Assembly: GCA_029207755.1 (NCBI GenBank) | Contig: JARCOQ010000069.1 | Coordinates: 186,001 to 250,000, forward strand | Direction of reading: 5' to 3' | DNA length: 64,000 nt | Source of the DNA: Chamaea fasciata | Lineage: Eukaryota; Chordata; Aves; Passeriformes; Sylviidae | Part shown: in pieces, positions 7,640-20,162 of the stretch | Layout of the letters: every line of letters starts with the position of its first letter | Position numbering within the stretch: position 1 is the first letter of the stretch | Position numbers and translations under genes: made by a program | The notes under the pieces: generated by a model | What the model saw: only the letters and a program-made list of their open reading frames with translations | Told to the model about the DNA's origin: nothing | Databases searched by the model: none

Positions 7640-9387
7640 AATGCATCTTGGAGGGGCAAGAACCTCTCATCTTTATTGCATAAGGGAGGGAATATAGTTA
7701 TCAAAGATGAGGAAAAGGCTGAGGTCCCTAGCATCTTCTTTGCTTCAGTTTTCAACAAAAAGACGGGTTGTCCTCAAGGCAACTGGCCTCCTGAACTCGT
7801 AGATGGGGAGCAGGGAACAGAACAGCCTCTCCTGTTATCCAGGAGAAAGTAGTTAGTGACCATCTGAGCCACTCAGATGCTGACAAGTCGATGAGACCAG
7901 ACAGGATTCATCCTAGGGTGGTGCAGGAGATGGCAGAAGACGTCACCAAGACGCTTTCCATCATTTACCATCAGTCCTGGGTAACAAGACGACTGGGCTG
8001 GCCAACGTGATGCTCATCCATAAGAAGGGCCATAAGGAGCACATGGGAAACTACAGGCCTGTCAGCCTGACCTTGGTACTCAGTAAGGTTAAACAAGAGA
8101 TCATCTTAAGTGCGATAACGCAGCACCTACAGGACAGCTGAGGGATCAGACCCAGCCAGCAGGGATTTAGGAGGGGCAGGTTGTGCTTTAACCAACCTGA
8201 TCTCCCTTTGTTACAAGCTGACCCGCCAGGTGGATGACGGGAAGGCTGTGGATGTTGTATACCTGACCTTCAGCAAAGCCTCTTACCCCATCTCCCGTAG
8301 CGCACTCCTGGAAAAGCTGGTAGCCCACAGCTTGGGCAGGAGCCGTGTTCAGAACTGGCTGGATGGCCAGGCCCAGAGACTGGAGGTGAATGGTCCTGCA
8401 TCCAGATGGGGGCTAGTCACTTAGTGCAGCCCCCCAGGGGTCTGTGTTGGGACCAGTCTTGTTTAAATATCTTCACTGATGATCCGGACAAGGGGATCAC
8501 CTTGCAGATGACACCAAGCTGGGAGCAAGCACTGCTCTGTTAGAGGGTAGGAGGACTCTGCAGAGGGACCTGGACAGGCTGGATAGGTGTGCTGAATCCA
8601 ACAATGGGAGGTTTCACAAGTCCAAGTGCCAGGTCGTGCCTTTGAATCACAGCAAGCCCCTGCAGCACCACAAGCTGGGGTTGGTGTGGCTGGACAGTGC
8701 CCAGGCAGAAAAGGGACCTGGGGGTACTGGAGACAGCAGCTGAACGTGAGCCAGCAGTGCGCTCTGGTGGCCAAGAAGGCCAATGGCATCCTGGCCTGGA
8801 TCAGGAATGGTGTGGCCAGCGGGAGCGGGGAGGTCATTCTTCCCCCGTAGTCAGCACTGGTGAGGCCGCACCTTGAGTGCTGCGTCCAGTTCTGGGCTCC
8901 TCAGTTTAAGAAGGACGTTGAGATGCTCAAATGGGTCCAGAGGAGGGCAACAAGGATAGTGAATGGTCTGGGGACACGTGTCTTATGAGGAGCAGCTGAG
9001 GGAGCTGGGGTTGCTTAGCTTGGAGAAGAGAAGGCTCAGGGGTGAGCGTACCAACCTCTATAAGTCCCCGAAAGGAGGGTATAGCCCAGTGGGGGTCAGT
9101 CTCTTCTCCCAGGCAAGCAGCAAGAGAAGCCGACAAAGTCTTAAGCTGTACCACAGGAAGTTGGGACTGGACATTGAGAAGAGGATTTTTCACAGAAAGG
9201 GTGATTTTGGGCATTGGAATAGGCTTCCCAGGGAGGCGGTGGAGTCACCTGGAGGTGTTTAAGCAAAGATAGCACATGGCTTTTAGTGCTGTGGTCTGGT
9301 TGACAAGGTGGTGTTGAGTCATAGGTTTGACTCAATGGTCTCAGATGGTTTTTTTTCCAACCTAGTCGATTCTGTGGTTCTGTGATT
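7640..9387 (+). mobile_element. CR1 LINE, 5'-truncated and degenerate, unit 1
   Basis: Remnant of the CR1 reverse-transcriptase ORF plus its 3' end, sense strand. Recognisable in shifting frames are KDEEKAEV...FFASVFN, GNYRPVSLT, the VDVVYL-FSKA block, ADDTKLG (the RT catalytic A-DD region), [37 protein letters not shown] and HWNRLPREAVESP. It ends with ATTCTGTGGTTCTGTG, the 8-bp-type repeat that closes CR1 elements. Frameshifts and stops are many, so it is inactive. An extra G at about 8970 breaks the last frame here and in units 2 and 4. The 5' edge is approximate. Confidence 0.88.
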
Positions 9388-10059
9388 GGTGTTTAAGGCA
9401 ATTCTGCTCTTTAAGTGTCTTGCAATATCTTATGCAGCTCTGGTCATCAAGGGTGCATAGGTTCTTAGAGCCCCTAAGAGTCATCAGCGGGGAGCAAAGC
9501 CACGCATCTACTCTTCCCTAGAGATCACCTGCAGAGGTGATGCTTGACCAGCATACCCAGCTGACGTGCGCCAGTGCCTGCTAAGGCCATATTAAATTTT
9601 TGCCCACAGCGTTCACTTTGGAAGAGAACCTCCCCCTTATAAAAACTGCATTCAATGAATAACATTTTCTGATTCAAGAGTGAACTTAAAAAAGACAGAA
9701 AGAAAGGAAAAATCCAGCCTCCAGAGATTTAATTAAAAATTCAGGACCTCCAAATTGTTGAACCACTTAATCCCAACACCTGTTTTTCACAGACAGGAGT
9801 CTCAACCCTACACAATTTCAGCTGCCCGAGACCATCTTTCCACGCTCTCAGGAAAGTCACAGCCTGTCAAGCATGCCTGTAAGACCTTGAAGGCTGAGTC
9901 TCCCCAGGGTGGTAGTGAGAAGGTCATTAGGGCTTGAGGAGTCAGGAGAATATCCTTGTCCAGGGGCTTGGGCATTTTTTCATCTGCTCCTTGGGACAGG
10001 AAGAGACCAAGGTTTCTCCATTTTGTTGCAGTGTGTGAGATTCTTTGGTAGTGCCAGTG
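9388..10059 (+). other. Leader region between CR1 and RING gene
   Basis: About 670 bp with no gene seen. It contains the small hairpin, the TATA-like box and the possible 5' UTR intron of the RING gene. Equivalent spans are 1-569, 18867-19538, 28349-29019, 37832-38503, 47287-47958 and 56742-57413. The original array breakpoint could lie here or anywhere else in the unit. Confidence 0.55.
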
Positions 10060-10683
10060 ATGGGGAGCAGCTTCTCAGGACTCCCTGAATTGCCACGGAG
10101 AACAGACAGAGCCATGGGGACAGAGTGCAGCTGCCCCATTTGTCATGATGAGCAAGAGGGTGTTGCTTATGCCTTACCCTGTGGCCATGAGTTCTGCATG
10201 GGCTGCATGCTGCGTTGGGCAGAGAAGAAAGCAGAGTGCCCACTCTGCAGAAGATTGATAGAGTCTGTCAGGTTTTCTCTGCGGGAACAAAAATACCTCG
10301 AGTGTGTCATCACACCCCAGGGAGAATCACCAGAGACCAAGAGAGAGGCAGAAAGATCTCTTGGCCTCCTGGATGGAAACAGCTGCCAGCGCCCAGGAGC
10401 GGTTCCTGTGCAAGGGACACCTTCCCCAGCTGAGCAGGGGCCTGCAGGGGCAGAGGCTGTGGGTAGCCTGCTGCCAAGCTCTGGGCAAAAAGAAGAGCAT
10501 ATTCTTGACCCTATGCTGCCCTGGCTGCGCCAGAGGCTGGAGGCAATCTATGGGTCCCAGCGGTGGCTGGCAGTGAGAGCAGAGAACAGCATCTTGTATG
10601 CCCTGCGCCTCTGCGGTCCAGATGGGGAGGTCATGGTGCAGGTGCTGCAGCCTCTCCTGGAGGAATATACAGAACCCTATTGA
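10060..10683 (+). CDS. RING-finger (C3HC4) protein, avian Topors-like family, unit 2
   Basis: Single coding exon of 207 codons, a probable E3 ubiquitin ligase. The RING is at residues 25-63 with spacing C-x2-C-x12-C-x-H-x2-C-x2-C-x10-C-x2-C (CPIC, PCGHEFC, CPLC), so all eight zinc ligands are present. A low-complexity Pro/Glu/Gly linker (about 85-145) leads to a C-terminal segment (about 148-207) with PWLRQRLEAIYG and LQPLLEEYTE. From memory this resembles the C-terminal block of bird proteins annotated Topors-like; it is shorter and lacks the SUMO and DNA-binding parts of true TOPORS. The ATG at 10060 is the first in frame after a stop. The ATG at 10114 (GCCATGG) gives 189 aa starting just before the RING and is equally credible. 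Copy-specific residues are Leu39, Ser140 and Ile148. The acrosin-like gene follows 2.3 kb downstream on the same strand. Confidence 0.8.
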   Translation: MGSSFSGLPELPRRTDRAMGTECSCPICHDEQEGVAYALPCGHEFCMGCMLRWAEKKAECPLCRRLIESVRFSLREQKYLECVITPQGESPETKREAERSLGLLDGNSCQRPGAVPVQGTPSPAEQGPAGAEAVGSLLPSSGQKEEHILDPMLPWLRQRLEAIYGSQRWLAVRAENSILYALRLCGPDGEVMVQVLQPLLEEYTEPY

Positions 10684-12598
10684 AATGCTTTAGGAACAAC
10701 TATGAAGCAATAACATAGAGCTGAGTTTGAGACAGGAAAGTGTACCAAGAAAATCTGGAAAGTTGGGGAGTTTTTGTGCATTTGACCGTTTGTTGCGTAT
10801 GCATACTTCTGTTCTGTCAGTAGTAGAGGTTGTAAAATTGTTTTTCTGTTAGGGAGTCTCCACCCCTATTCATAAGTTGTACTGGAGTCATCTCCTCCTT
10901 CCATGAGAAATGCATCAATACAATTCTCCTGTTTTTTGAATGTCTTGGGAATTGATGAAGACTGAAATGGCTAAGACCCGGTGCAAGGTAGACAGCCTTG
11001 GCTGGCAAGGCTCATGCTGGACATGGGCTTAAGGCAGGGTGAGGGTCAAGAAAAGGATGAGGTGTCAGTGCAAGACAAAGAGCAGAAACCCCAGTGTTAG
11101 GAGGGCTATGAGAAAGCCTCCAAGGGAAGGTGAGGACTGCCACTCCAGCATGAGAGGCAGAAAACCTTGGGTGTCGCTCGTGTGAGCATGCCTAGCTATT
11201 CTGGCTAGTTAAGCTTAGCCATAGGTGCAGGACAAAACCTTGAACTGTTCCAACTAACCCAGGTAATGCAGGACTATGGAATTCTTTGTATAACTAAGCA
11301 GTACTTAGGAAACGAGACTAGCAGCTGTAGGCCACCAAGTGTTAGGGACTGTACAAAATGCCGACTAATAGGCTGAAGTGTGGTAAGCAAATGTTTCCTT
11401 GGATGCCTTAGGAATTGACTTAATGAGCCAGCCTTCGCAATACTAGAGAGATGATGACTACAGAATTTAAAGATCCAATGGGACTTGTGAAAAAGGATGC
11501 ATCTTCGGGGCAAGGTTGATTTGGGAGTGAAGGGCCATGCGACAAACCAAGCTCGGCCACTCCCAGAGGGATGTGGCTCCCGCGTTACCTTCAGTGTCTT
11601 TGATGCTGTTGGCACAATTGTCCAGCAGCATCCTTTCATTTGTGGTGCAGCTCCTCAGTTCAGAGGCTGTGCAAGGAGAGAGTAGCCACATAGGGCATGA
11701 TCCTTCACTTGATACTGTCATTCATCTCCTCTTCAGCTCCAGGTCTCCAATTGCATTGCTAAAGCTCTGGGCTGGCAAGAGGAGAAGGCTGCTTCCATCA
11801 GCAGCTGCAGAAAGTGTTCCAGAGAGCAGAAGGCAGAGCCCGAGGGTATTGCCAGCATGGGTACTTCTCTCCCATCGCAGCCGGCAGCAGGGATTTACCT
11901 TGCCATTTCTTTGCACTCGGCATCTTCAGCCTCTTTCATACAGATCTCATCCAGCTCAGAGAACGAGTCATGAAGGATGTGTTGGTCATCCTACGTGGTC
12001 CTGAGGATGAACTCTACCCACCTGGGATTAGAAGACAAAACTCCATCCTGTTACTGTGACTATCATGCTCACAGTCAAAGCGGGCATCAGGGATGTACCA
12101 GGTCAGCCATAAACACTGGGCTAGGCCCTTACCCTTAGGTCTGTGCAGGCTTGCCCAGAGCCATGGAAGAGAAACACCTGTTTCACCTCTGCATAAGGAT
12201 AGACTGCTTTCTTCTCCCACACTTCCATTTTCAAAGGCAGGATCCCTCTAAGGAAGATGCATTTAGATAAATTATGCGCTTAAATGGCCTGAAATTTAAA
12301 AAAAAAAAAAGAAAAAAGAAAAAAAAAAGTCACAAAAGGTCTGGAAAAAGGCGGTCTTGCTAAACAATGCCACTTTCTCTCAGAACGGCTAGCACAGCTA
12401 GCCTGAAGAAGATCTTATGCAGTGCCCATATAGCCCCAAGGAGATTAGTGAGTGATGTGGATTGCTACAGTAGTAGTCCTGCAATGTCACAAACTTTTTA
12501 AAAATCAGAATGTGTGTTGCTTTGAATTGTTGTTACTGCCAATTCTGTAGTTTTGGATGTCAAGCAAAATCTTGTATCATTAGCACAAGAGTGGCACA

Positions 12599-12764
12599 TG
12601 TTTCCCAGAGAAGCTGTGGATGCCCCGTTCCTTTTACCATTTGAGGCCAGCTTGGATGGGACTCTGAGCAACCTGGTGTAGTGGAAGGCCTCTGTGTGCA
12701 TGGTTGGGGTTTGAAACTAGTCAGTCCTTAAGGTACCTTCCAATCCAGACCTTTCTGTGGTTTT
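12599..12764 (+). mobile_element. CR1 LINE 3'-end fragment, unit 2
   Basis: Same insertion as in unit 1, inherited by array duplication. It retains GCCCCGTTCC like units 1 and 3. Confidence 0.75.
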
Positions 12765-12959
12765 AGGCCTCTAAATTGCCCTTCCCCCCAGCCTGCAGCG
12801 GCCAGCACCGTGTCTGGAACATGGAACCAGTCCCTCTGTGACATCAGGCCTAGGGCCGAGGGCACTGCGGCAAAGCAAATTCTGTTGGCATTACGTTGGC
12901 AGCTGCCCTGGAGGTGTCAAGCTCTCTCTCCTTGCAGCTGACTTGCAGCTGTGACGGCA

Positions 12960-15219
12960 ATGATTTTGTTGTGCATCCTCATCCTACTGGCTCTGTGCGG
13001 GCCTGCACATGGCGCCTGTGGGTAAGTAGCCTCAGGCTCTTTGGGGGCCCGGGCAAAGGCTTAGGGGCTTCCCTGTGGGTACCCGCTTGCCACCTGTGGC
13101 CACAGCAGTTCCCAAAGTAGGTGGGAGTCTCCGTTTATCACCACTGGCCAGGCTGCTGGCACCAGTTGTCTAAGGGGCTAAAGCAGAAATGGGCAAACAT
13201 GTGGACATCCCAGGCAGCTCCCTGCTGGCTTTGCAACCAGAGCCTTGTGAGGAGGGAAGCTGGCTGACCTTCAGCACAGCAGCAGGCCTTCTCATGGGAC
13301 ACTAACAACTTTCTGCTTCCAGACAGACTTGTGGGCTGCGGCCCATGGGTACTACCTTCAGCTCATCACGCGTTGTGGGTGGCACAGATGTCATGCCAGG
13401 GTCTGGGGCCTGGGCTGGGATCGCCAGTATCCGCTGCGTCTGGAAACCACCGGTATCTGTGCATATCTGTGGAGGGACCCTCATCAGCGCAAAGTGGCTG
13501 CTCTCAGCTGCCCACTGCTTTGTCAACATCACAAAGTAAGTCGGACCTGGGCACAGGGATATCCCCACACCACCAGTGCATGCTATTCCCATCCCATTTC
13601 CTTGCATGTGCCTAGTGCCAGGACATTGCAGGGCCCAGCTGAGAGACTGCTCAGGGAGACGACTGGGTTCATGCCACCGCTTCCTAGCAGCCTGCAGCTC
13701 AATATAGCTCAAGCCTACTTTCACTCTGTGGAGTGCTGTTTTCCTCTCTGCCTCAGGAAGCAGAAGGCAGGAAGGGCTGGGGTGTTACAGCACGTGATTC
13801 TACTCGCCCTCACCCCTCTCTCCATCTGCCTTCCAGTCCCATCAGCGAGTGGGCCATCGTTCTTGGGGCCACCTCGTTGGGCCAGTCGGGCCCTGGTGTG
13901 GAAGTGCGCCGGATTAAGCGGCTGATTATTCATGAAAAATACATCCCTGACCTTGAGTATAACGACATCGCCTTGCTGGAACTGGATCGGCCAGTCCAGT
14001 GCAGCTCCACCATTCAGACCGCCTGCCTGCCTGGTCCTGCAGTGAAAGTGTCGGAGCTGAAAAACTGTTACGTTGCTGGCTGGGGTGACAGAATCGTGAA
14101 ATGTGAGTGAGTTCCCATAAAGGATCTGGACCCTGAGGGCAAGCTTGGCCCACCAGGGAGAGACGGCTGGGCCTTCCTGACAGCAGAGTTAGGCCGTGGG
14201 ACATATGCCTCTGGCCTGGCCTGCTGCCCAATGCCACACAGCAGCGACACAGCACTCCCAACACCTCTCTAGAGGCCAGCAAGCCTCTAGGGAAAAACTT
14301 CAACACACGGGCAAAGAGCTGCTGGGAGCTCATTCCTTTCTCTGCTCACAGCTTCAGGTAGAGATATCCTGCAGCAGGCCAAGGTGCAAGTGGTCCCTAA
14401 CCAGCTCTGCAACAGTAGTGAGTGGCTGCATGGGTACATCTATGACTTCCACGTGTGTGCTGGCCAGGGCGGCGTTGGCACCTGCCAGGTAGGAGCATGC
14501 CGAGTCCCCCAGCCCCCAGCAGTGTAGGCAGCCTCATCCCAGCACCCAAGCACAGCCCAGCGCGTGCTTTCCCTGACCAGTTGCTCTCCCAGCCCCAGCT
14601 CTGCACTGCCGCTGAAGCTTCTGCCCCCTTTCCCATCCGTGGGTCCTTGCTCTGTGGGGTCCAGATGCTAACCCTGAAGCATCCAAGCACAGGGGAGACA
14701 GAGAGCCTCACCTGACAGGCCCCCAACCTGCTCCCAAGGGTGCTGAGGTTCTACAGGTTCCAGCACTTGAGCAGGGCCTTGCTCAGCCAGGAGTCCAGTT
14801 CTTCTGGCAGGGGCTGAAGAGAGTAAAGCAACCAACTCCGACTGCTGACAGGGGCACACAGAGGCACCTTAATCCTCTCTGCTCTGCTCCAGGGTGACAG
14901 CGGGGGGCCTCTTGTCTGCCAAGATAAGCATGCCGGCTTCTTCTGGCAAATTGGTGTGACCAGCTGGGGAGTAGGCTGTGCTAGACCTAAACGGCCTGCA
15001 GTCTCCAGCTCCACTCAGTACTACTACGACTGGATCCGGACTACAGTGGGAAGAAGGCCAGTACCAGGAATTACGCCAGCACCAGCCTACACCTCAACCC
15101 CTCTGCAGACACTACCTCCAAGACCAACTCAACCCTGTCCAGTTCCTCGGGCAAAGCTGCTCCAATTCTTTAATCTGCTGAAGGAGATCTTGCTGTACCT
15201 AAAGGGAAAAATTGTTTGA
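12960..15219 (+). CDS. ACR-like: Acrosin-like serine protease, unit 2 (5 exons)
   Basis: Exons 12960-13021, 13323-13535, 13837-14102, 14352-14488 and 14893-15219. Protein identical to unit 1. It shares the silent CCT (Pro296) codon with unit 1 and the AGT Ser codon in exon 4 with units 3-7. Intron 1 has private changes (TACCCG at about 13080, CAACTT at about 13307). Gly at the 189 position is confirmed here. Confidence 0.9.
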
Positions 15220-17118
15220 ACGGCAAAATGGACCAGCTGCAGTTCAGGCTATAGTAGACCACAACCCTTTCCTTCTGAGTTCTATTAATTTGAATTGCAT
15301 TAAACGGAATTAAATTGGAAGCAAACTCAAAAGGAGGTCTGTATTTTCTGCTCTGCGACAAATTTGCATCCAAATTCTCTAAAATCCCGCTGGCTTGATT
15401 TTGCCCAAGCAGTCCTGAACTCAGGGATCCCTTCATACTCATCTAGGAAGAATTTGGCTTCACACTCCCTTCCGTACAGATCAATGCCTTCCCCACAGCT
15501 ATTGGTACGTCTGCAGCGGAAGAGTAGCAGCTGGCACCTTAAGTTTGCAAAAACAAGTTCAAGAAACACAACACTAGGAAAACAAGAGAAAAGAAAAGAA
15601 GGGTGCAGATGTTGCCCTGTCATCAAAAATGTGAAGCCCTTCATTCTGCTCTGTGCCCTAAGGATGGTTTTTGTCCCCATCAGATGGCAACTGGGTTTTT
15701 TGGCCCATGTAGAAACCTAAGCAGTAAAGAGTTCATGCACTGCTATGCCCTGAACACCAACAGCCATCAAGCAAACGAGTTATAACAGCATGTGCCTGGA
15801 AAGGGGAGCTGTATTGAACGTAGGCCAGCCCCATTCTGGAGCTGAAGTTCCTGTTCCAGTCTGTAGTGACCACACAACATAAAGAACAGCTTAAGTGCAG
15901 GAGTGGGGTCAAGGAGCAAGCAAGACCAATAGATGGAGAATCAAGACCACAAAAAAAAAAGAAAACAAACCCAAAGCCCCCCAGCCCATTTCCAGAAAAG
16001 TCTAGAATACTAGGCTGCACATGCCAACTCATTTGTACAAAGAGTGAGGAACCTAATCCCAGAATGGGGAAAACTTACCTAGAAAAATGTACCACCACAG
16101 AGGCCGGGTGGCATTCTCTCAGGACCCTGGACACCTGTTGGCTGGATCGGTGCTGGACCCAGGACTTTAATCTTCTTTCCTCTCCTACCCGATTCCTCTT
16201 TCCCTTCTTCTTCCCTCTTTTCTTTTAGTCTTCTGTCTTATTATTAGAAGGTAGTGGCAAAACATATACCAATTGCCATGCTGAGTGTGTAGTTTGTTAA
16301 TAAAAAGCGGTGAGGTTTTTTTGGACCCTTTTGCTTTTTGCCATTCTTTTCCATCCGTGAACATCGACGAACCTCTGTTGCTCCCTTCCACATAGGAGTG
16401 GCGTGTAAGACCAATGCACAAACACTCCAGGGAAGGGAAGAGCTGCATCTGCCTTCTCCAGTGCCAATCCCTGGGCCAAGGATCAATTGCACATCTCACC
16501 CCCTCACAGCAGCAGTCTGTTGTACCAGCACGTCTTTTATGATCCGATTATTGGCACATGCCTCTACCTGAAGGTAAGAGGCATGTGCCGAAGTCAATAG
16601 CATGGATTTTCTTTAACAGTAAGCATGAGGTAGAGAGATAGAAATAGGAAAGAGAGGAGGGCCAGAGGGAGAGAAAGAGTGAGACAGTTGAAGTAGAAAG
16701 CTATCACCGCACTTGGATCCAGAAAGCATCCTCTTGCATCTTTTCTTCACCCTGGTCTTCTTGCTGGTGTGCTTCCCCCAGGCATTCAAACCTTTTTGCT
16801 ATTTAGGCATTTTAGCCAACAAAGGAATCAATGCTCATTGGCTACAGTTACCCACTCAGAGTTGCTTCTCAACAGAGTGGCTTTGTTGGCTTTGAGTGTG
16901 GGTTCTTTCTGTCCAGTATCAGTGCTCCTCCAGTATCCGTTTTCCTCCCGCTAGTCTGAGAGCGCATCCAATCCTACCTCACATTCCTCTCGGGTGGGTT
17001 AACTGACAGCCCAAGTTTCACAGAGGCATGTTCAGGGAGGGGGAGCTTCAGTTGCTGCCGATGAGCAGTTGCTTCTTTGGAGAGTTTGTCACAGTGGGCA
17101 AAGCCTTTCAATAATCTT

Positions 17119-18866
17119 AATGCATCTTGGAGGGGCAAGAACCTCTCATCTTTATTGCATAAGGGAGGGAATATAGTTATCAAAGATGAGGAAAAGGCTG
17201 AGGTCCCTAGCATCTTCTTTGCTTCAGTTTTCAACAAAAAGACGGGTTGTCCTCAAGGCAACTGGCCTCCTGAACTCGTAGATGGGGAGCAGGGAACAGA
17301 ACAGCCTCTCCTGTTATCCAGGAGAAAGTAGTTAGTGACCATGTGAGCCACTTAGATGCTGACAAGTCGATGAGACCAGACAGGATTCATCCTAGGGTGG
17401 TGCAGGAGATGGCAGAAGACCTCACCAAGATGCTTTCCATCATTTACCATCAGTCCTGGGTAACAAGACGACTGGGCTGGCCAACGTGATGCTCATCCAT
17501 AAGAAGGGCCATAAGGAGCACATGGGAAACTACAGGCCTGTCAGCCTGACCTTGGTACTCAGTAAGGTTAAACAAGAGATCATCTTAAGTGCGATAACGC
17601 AGCACCTACAGGACAGCTGAGGGATCAGACCCAGCCAGCAGGGATTTAGGAGGGGCAGGTTGTGCTTTAACCAACCTGATCTCCCTTTGTTACCAGCTGA
17701 CCCGCCAGGTGGATGACGGGAAGGCTGTGGATGTTGTATACCTGACCTTCAGCAAAGCCTCTTACCCCATCTCCCGTAGCGCACTCCTGGAAAAGCTGGT
17801 AGCCCACAGCTTGGGCAGGAGCCGTGTTCAGAACTGGCTGGATGGCCAGGCCCAGAGACTGGAGGTCAATGGTCCTGCATCCAGATGGGGGCTAGTCACT
17901 TAGTGCAGCCCCCCAGGGGTCTGTGTTGGGACCAGTCTTGTTTAAATATCTTCACTGATGATCCGGACAAGGGGATCACCTTGCAGATGACACCAAGCTG
18001 GGAGCAAGCACTGCTCTGTTAGAGGGTAGGAGGACTCTGCAGAGGGACCTGGACAGGCTGGATAGGTGTGCTGAATCCAACAATGGGAGGTTTCACAAGT
18101 CCAAGTGCCAGGTCGTGCCTTTGAATCACAGCAAGCCCCTGCAGCACCACAAGCTGGGGTTGGTGTGGCTGGACAGTGCCCAGGCAGAAAAGGGACCTGG
18201 GGGTACTGGAGACAGCAGCTGAACGTGAGCCAGCAGTGCGCTCTGGTGGCCAAGAAGGCCAATGGCATCCTGGCCTGGATCAGGAATGGTGTGGCCAGCG
18301 GGAGCGGGGAGGTCATTCTTCCCCCGTAGTCAGCACTGGTGAGGCCGCACCTTGAGTGCTGCGTCCAGTTCTGGGCTCCTCAGTTTAAGAAGGACGTTGA
18401 GATGCTCAAATGGGTCCAGAGGAGGGCAACAAGGATAGTGAATGGTCTGGGGACACATGTCTTATGCAGAGCAGCTGAGGGAGCTGGGGTTGCTTAGCTT
18501 GGAGAAGAGAAGGCTCAGGGGTGAGCGTACCAACCTCTATAAGTCCCCGAAAGGAGGGTATAGCCCAGTGGGGGTCAGTCTCTTCTCCCAGGCAAGCAGC
18601 AAGAGAAGCCGACAAAGTCTTAAGCTGTACCACAGGAAGTTGGGACTGGACATTGAGAAGAAGATTCTTCACAGAAAGGGTGATTTTGGGCATTGGAATA
18701 GGCTTCCCAGGGAGGCGGTGGAGTCACCTGGAGGTGTTTAAGCAAAGATAGCACATGGCTTTTAGTGCTGTGGTCTGGTTGACAAGGTGGTGTTGAGTCA
18801 TAGGTTTGACTCAATGGTCTCAGATGGTTTTTTTTCCAACCTAGTCGATTCTGTGGTTCTGTGATT
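17119..18866 (+). mobile_element. CR1 LINE, 5'-truncated, unit 2
   Basis: Copy of the same insertion. It has the extra G and the CACATGTCTTATGCAG variant that it shares only with unit 4. Confidence 0.88.
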
Positions 18867-19538
18867 GGTGTTTAAGGCAATTCTGCTCTTTAAGTGTCTT
18901 GCAATATCTTATGCAGCTCTGGTCATCAAGGGTGCATAGGTTCTTAGAGCCCCTAAGAGTCATCAGCGGGGAGCAAAGCCACGCATCTACTCTTCCCTAG
19001 AGATCACCTGCAGAGGTGATGCTTGACCAGCATACCCAGCTGACGTGCGCCAGTGCCTGCTAAGGCCATATTAAATTTTTGCCCACAGCGTTCACTTTGG
19101 AAGAGAACCTCCCCCTTATAAAAACTGCATTCAATGAATAACATTTTCTGATTCAAGAGTGAACTTAAAAAAGATAGAAAGAAAGGAAAAATCCAGCCTC
19201 CAGAGATTTAATTAAAAATTCAGGACCTCCAAATTGTTGAACCACTTAATCCCAACACCTGTTTTTCACAGACAGGAGTCTCAACCCTACACGATTTCAG
19301 CTGCCCGAGACCATCTTTCCACGCTCTCAGGAAAGTCACAGCCTGTCAAGCATGCCTGTAAGACCTTGAAGGCTGAGTCTCCCCAGGGTGGTAGTGAGAA
19401 GGTCATTAGGGCTTGAGGAGTCAGGAGGATATCCTTGTCCAGGGGCTTGGGCATTTTTTCATCTGCTCCTTGGGACAGGAAGAGACCAAGGTTTCTCCAT
19501 TTTGTTGCAGTGTGTGAGATTCTTTGGTAGTGCCAGTG

Positions 19539-20162
19539 ATGGGGAGCAGCTTCTCAGGACTCCCTGAATTGCCACGGAGAACAGACAGAGCCATGGGGAC
19601 AGAGTGCAGCTGCCCCATTTGTCATGATGAGCAAGAGGGTGTTGCTTATGCCATACCCTGTGGCCATGAGTTCTGCATGGGCTGCATGCTGCGTTGGGCA
19701 GAGAAGAAAGCAGAGTGCCCACTCTGCAGAAGATTGATAGAGTCTGTCAGGTTTTCTCTGCGGGAACAAAAATACCTCGAGTGTGTCATCACACCCCAGG
19801 GAGAATCACCAGAGACCAAGAGAGAGGCAGAAAGATCTCTTGGCCTCCTGGATGGAAACAGCTGCCAGCGCCCAGGAGCGGTTCCTGTGCAAGGGACACC
19901 TTCCCCAGCTGAGCAGGGGCCTGCAGGGGCAGAGGCTGTGGGTAGCCTGCTGCCAAGGTCTGGGCAAAAAGAAGAGCATGTTCTTGACCCTATGCTGCCC
20001 TGGCTGCGCCAGAGGCTGGAGGCAATCTATGGGTCCCAGCGGTGGCTGGCAGTGAGAGCAGAGAACAGCATCTTGTATGCCCTGCGCCTCTGCGGTCCAG
20101 ATGGGGAGGTCATGGTGCAGGTGCTGCAGCCTCTCCTGGAGGAATATACAGAACCCTATTGA
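19539..20162 (+). CDS. RING-finger (C3HC4) protein, avian Topors-like family, unit 3
   Basis: Intact 207-codon copy (alternative ATG at 19593, 189 aa). The zinc ligands and C-terminal block are as in unit 2. It has Ile39, Val70, Arg140, Val148 and Arg157. Each of its single-site states is shared with at least one other unit, so it is the closest to a consensus. A possible upstream UTR intron ends at the TTTTGTTGCAG about 30 bp before the first ATG. Confidence 0.8.
   Translation: MGSSFSGLPELPRRTDRAMGTECSCPICHDEQEGVAYAIPCGHEFCMGCMLRWAEKKAECPLCRRLIESVRFSLREQKYLECVITPQGESPETKREAERSLGLLDGNSCQRPGAVPVQGTPSPAEQGPAGAEAVGSLLPRSGQKEEHVLDPMLPWLRQRLEAIYGSQRWLAVRAENSILYALRLCGPDGEVMVQVLQPLLEEYTEPY

Larger units (their letters stand above)
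1..9489 (+). repeat. Tandem array unit 1 (RING gene + acrosin-like gene + CR1)
   Basis: First full unit of the array; the window's first bases recur at 9490, 18969, 28451, 37934, 47389 and 56844. Order within the unit is leader, RING gene, spacer, CR1 3' fragment, acrosin-like gene, spacer, CR1 LINE. At 9489 bp it is the longest unit, mainly because of an 11-bp insertion in the RING gene at about 998-1008. It also carries private changes such as a TAG at 7044-7046. The unit edge follows the window edge and is not a biological breakpoint. Confidence 0.97.
9490..18968 (+). repeat. Tandem array unit 2
   Basis: Second unit, 9479 bp, same gene order. From the acrosin-like gene onward its coordinates equal unit 1 plus 9479. 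It shares several variants with unit 4 rather than with its neighbours: GACAG at about 9694, AGAAT at about 9947, AATGTG at about 15629, and the CR1 motif CACATGTCTTATGCAG at about 18455. It shares others with unit 1, such as CCCTCTG in acrosin exon 5. Confidence 0.97.

Noticed and set aside
8463..8837. Minus-strand 124-codon frame within the CR1
   Set aside because: Antisense of the degenerate reverse-transcriptase region.
7640..9387. Active retrotransposon
   Set aside because: The reverse-transcriptase reading frame is broken by many stops and shifts and most of the 5' part is missing; the copies come from array duplication, not new insertion.
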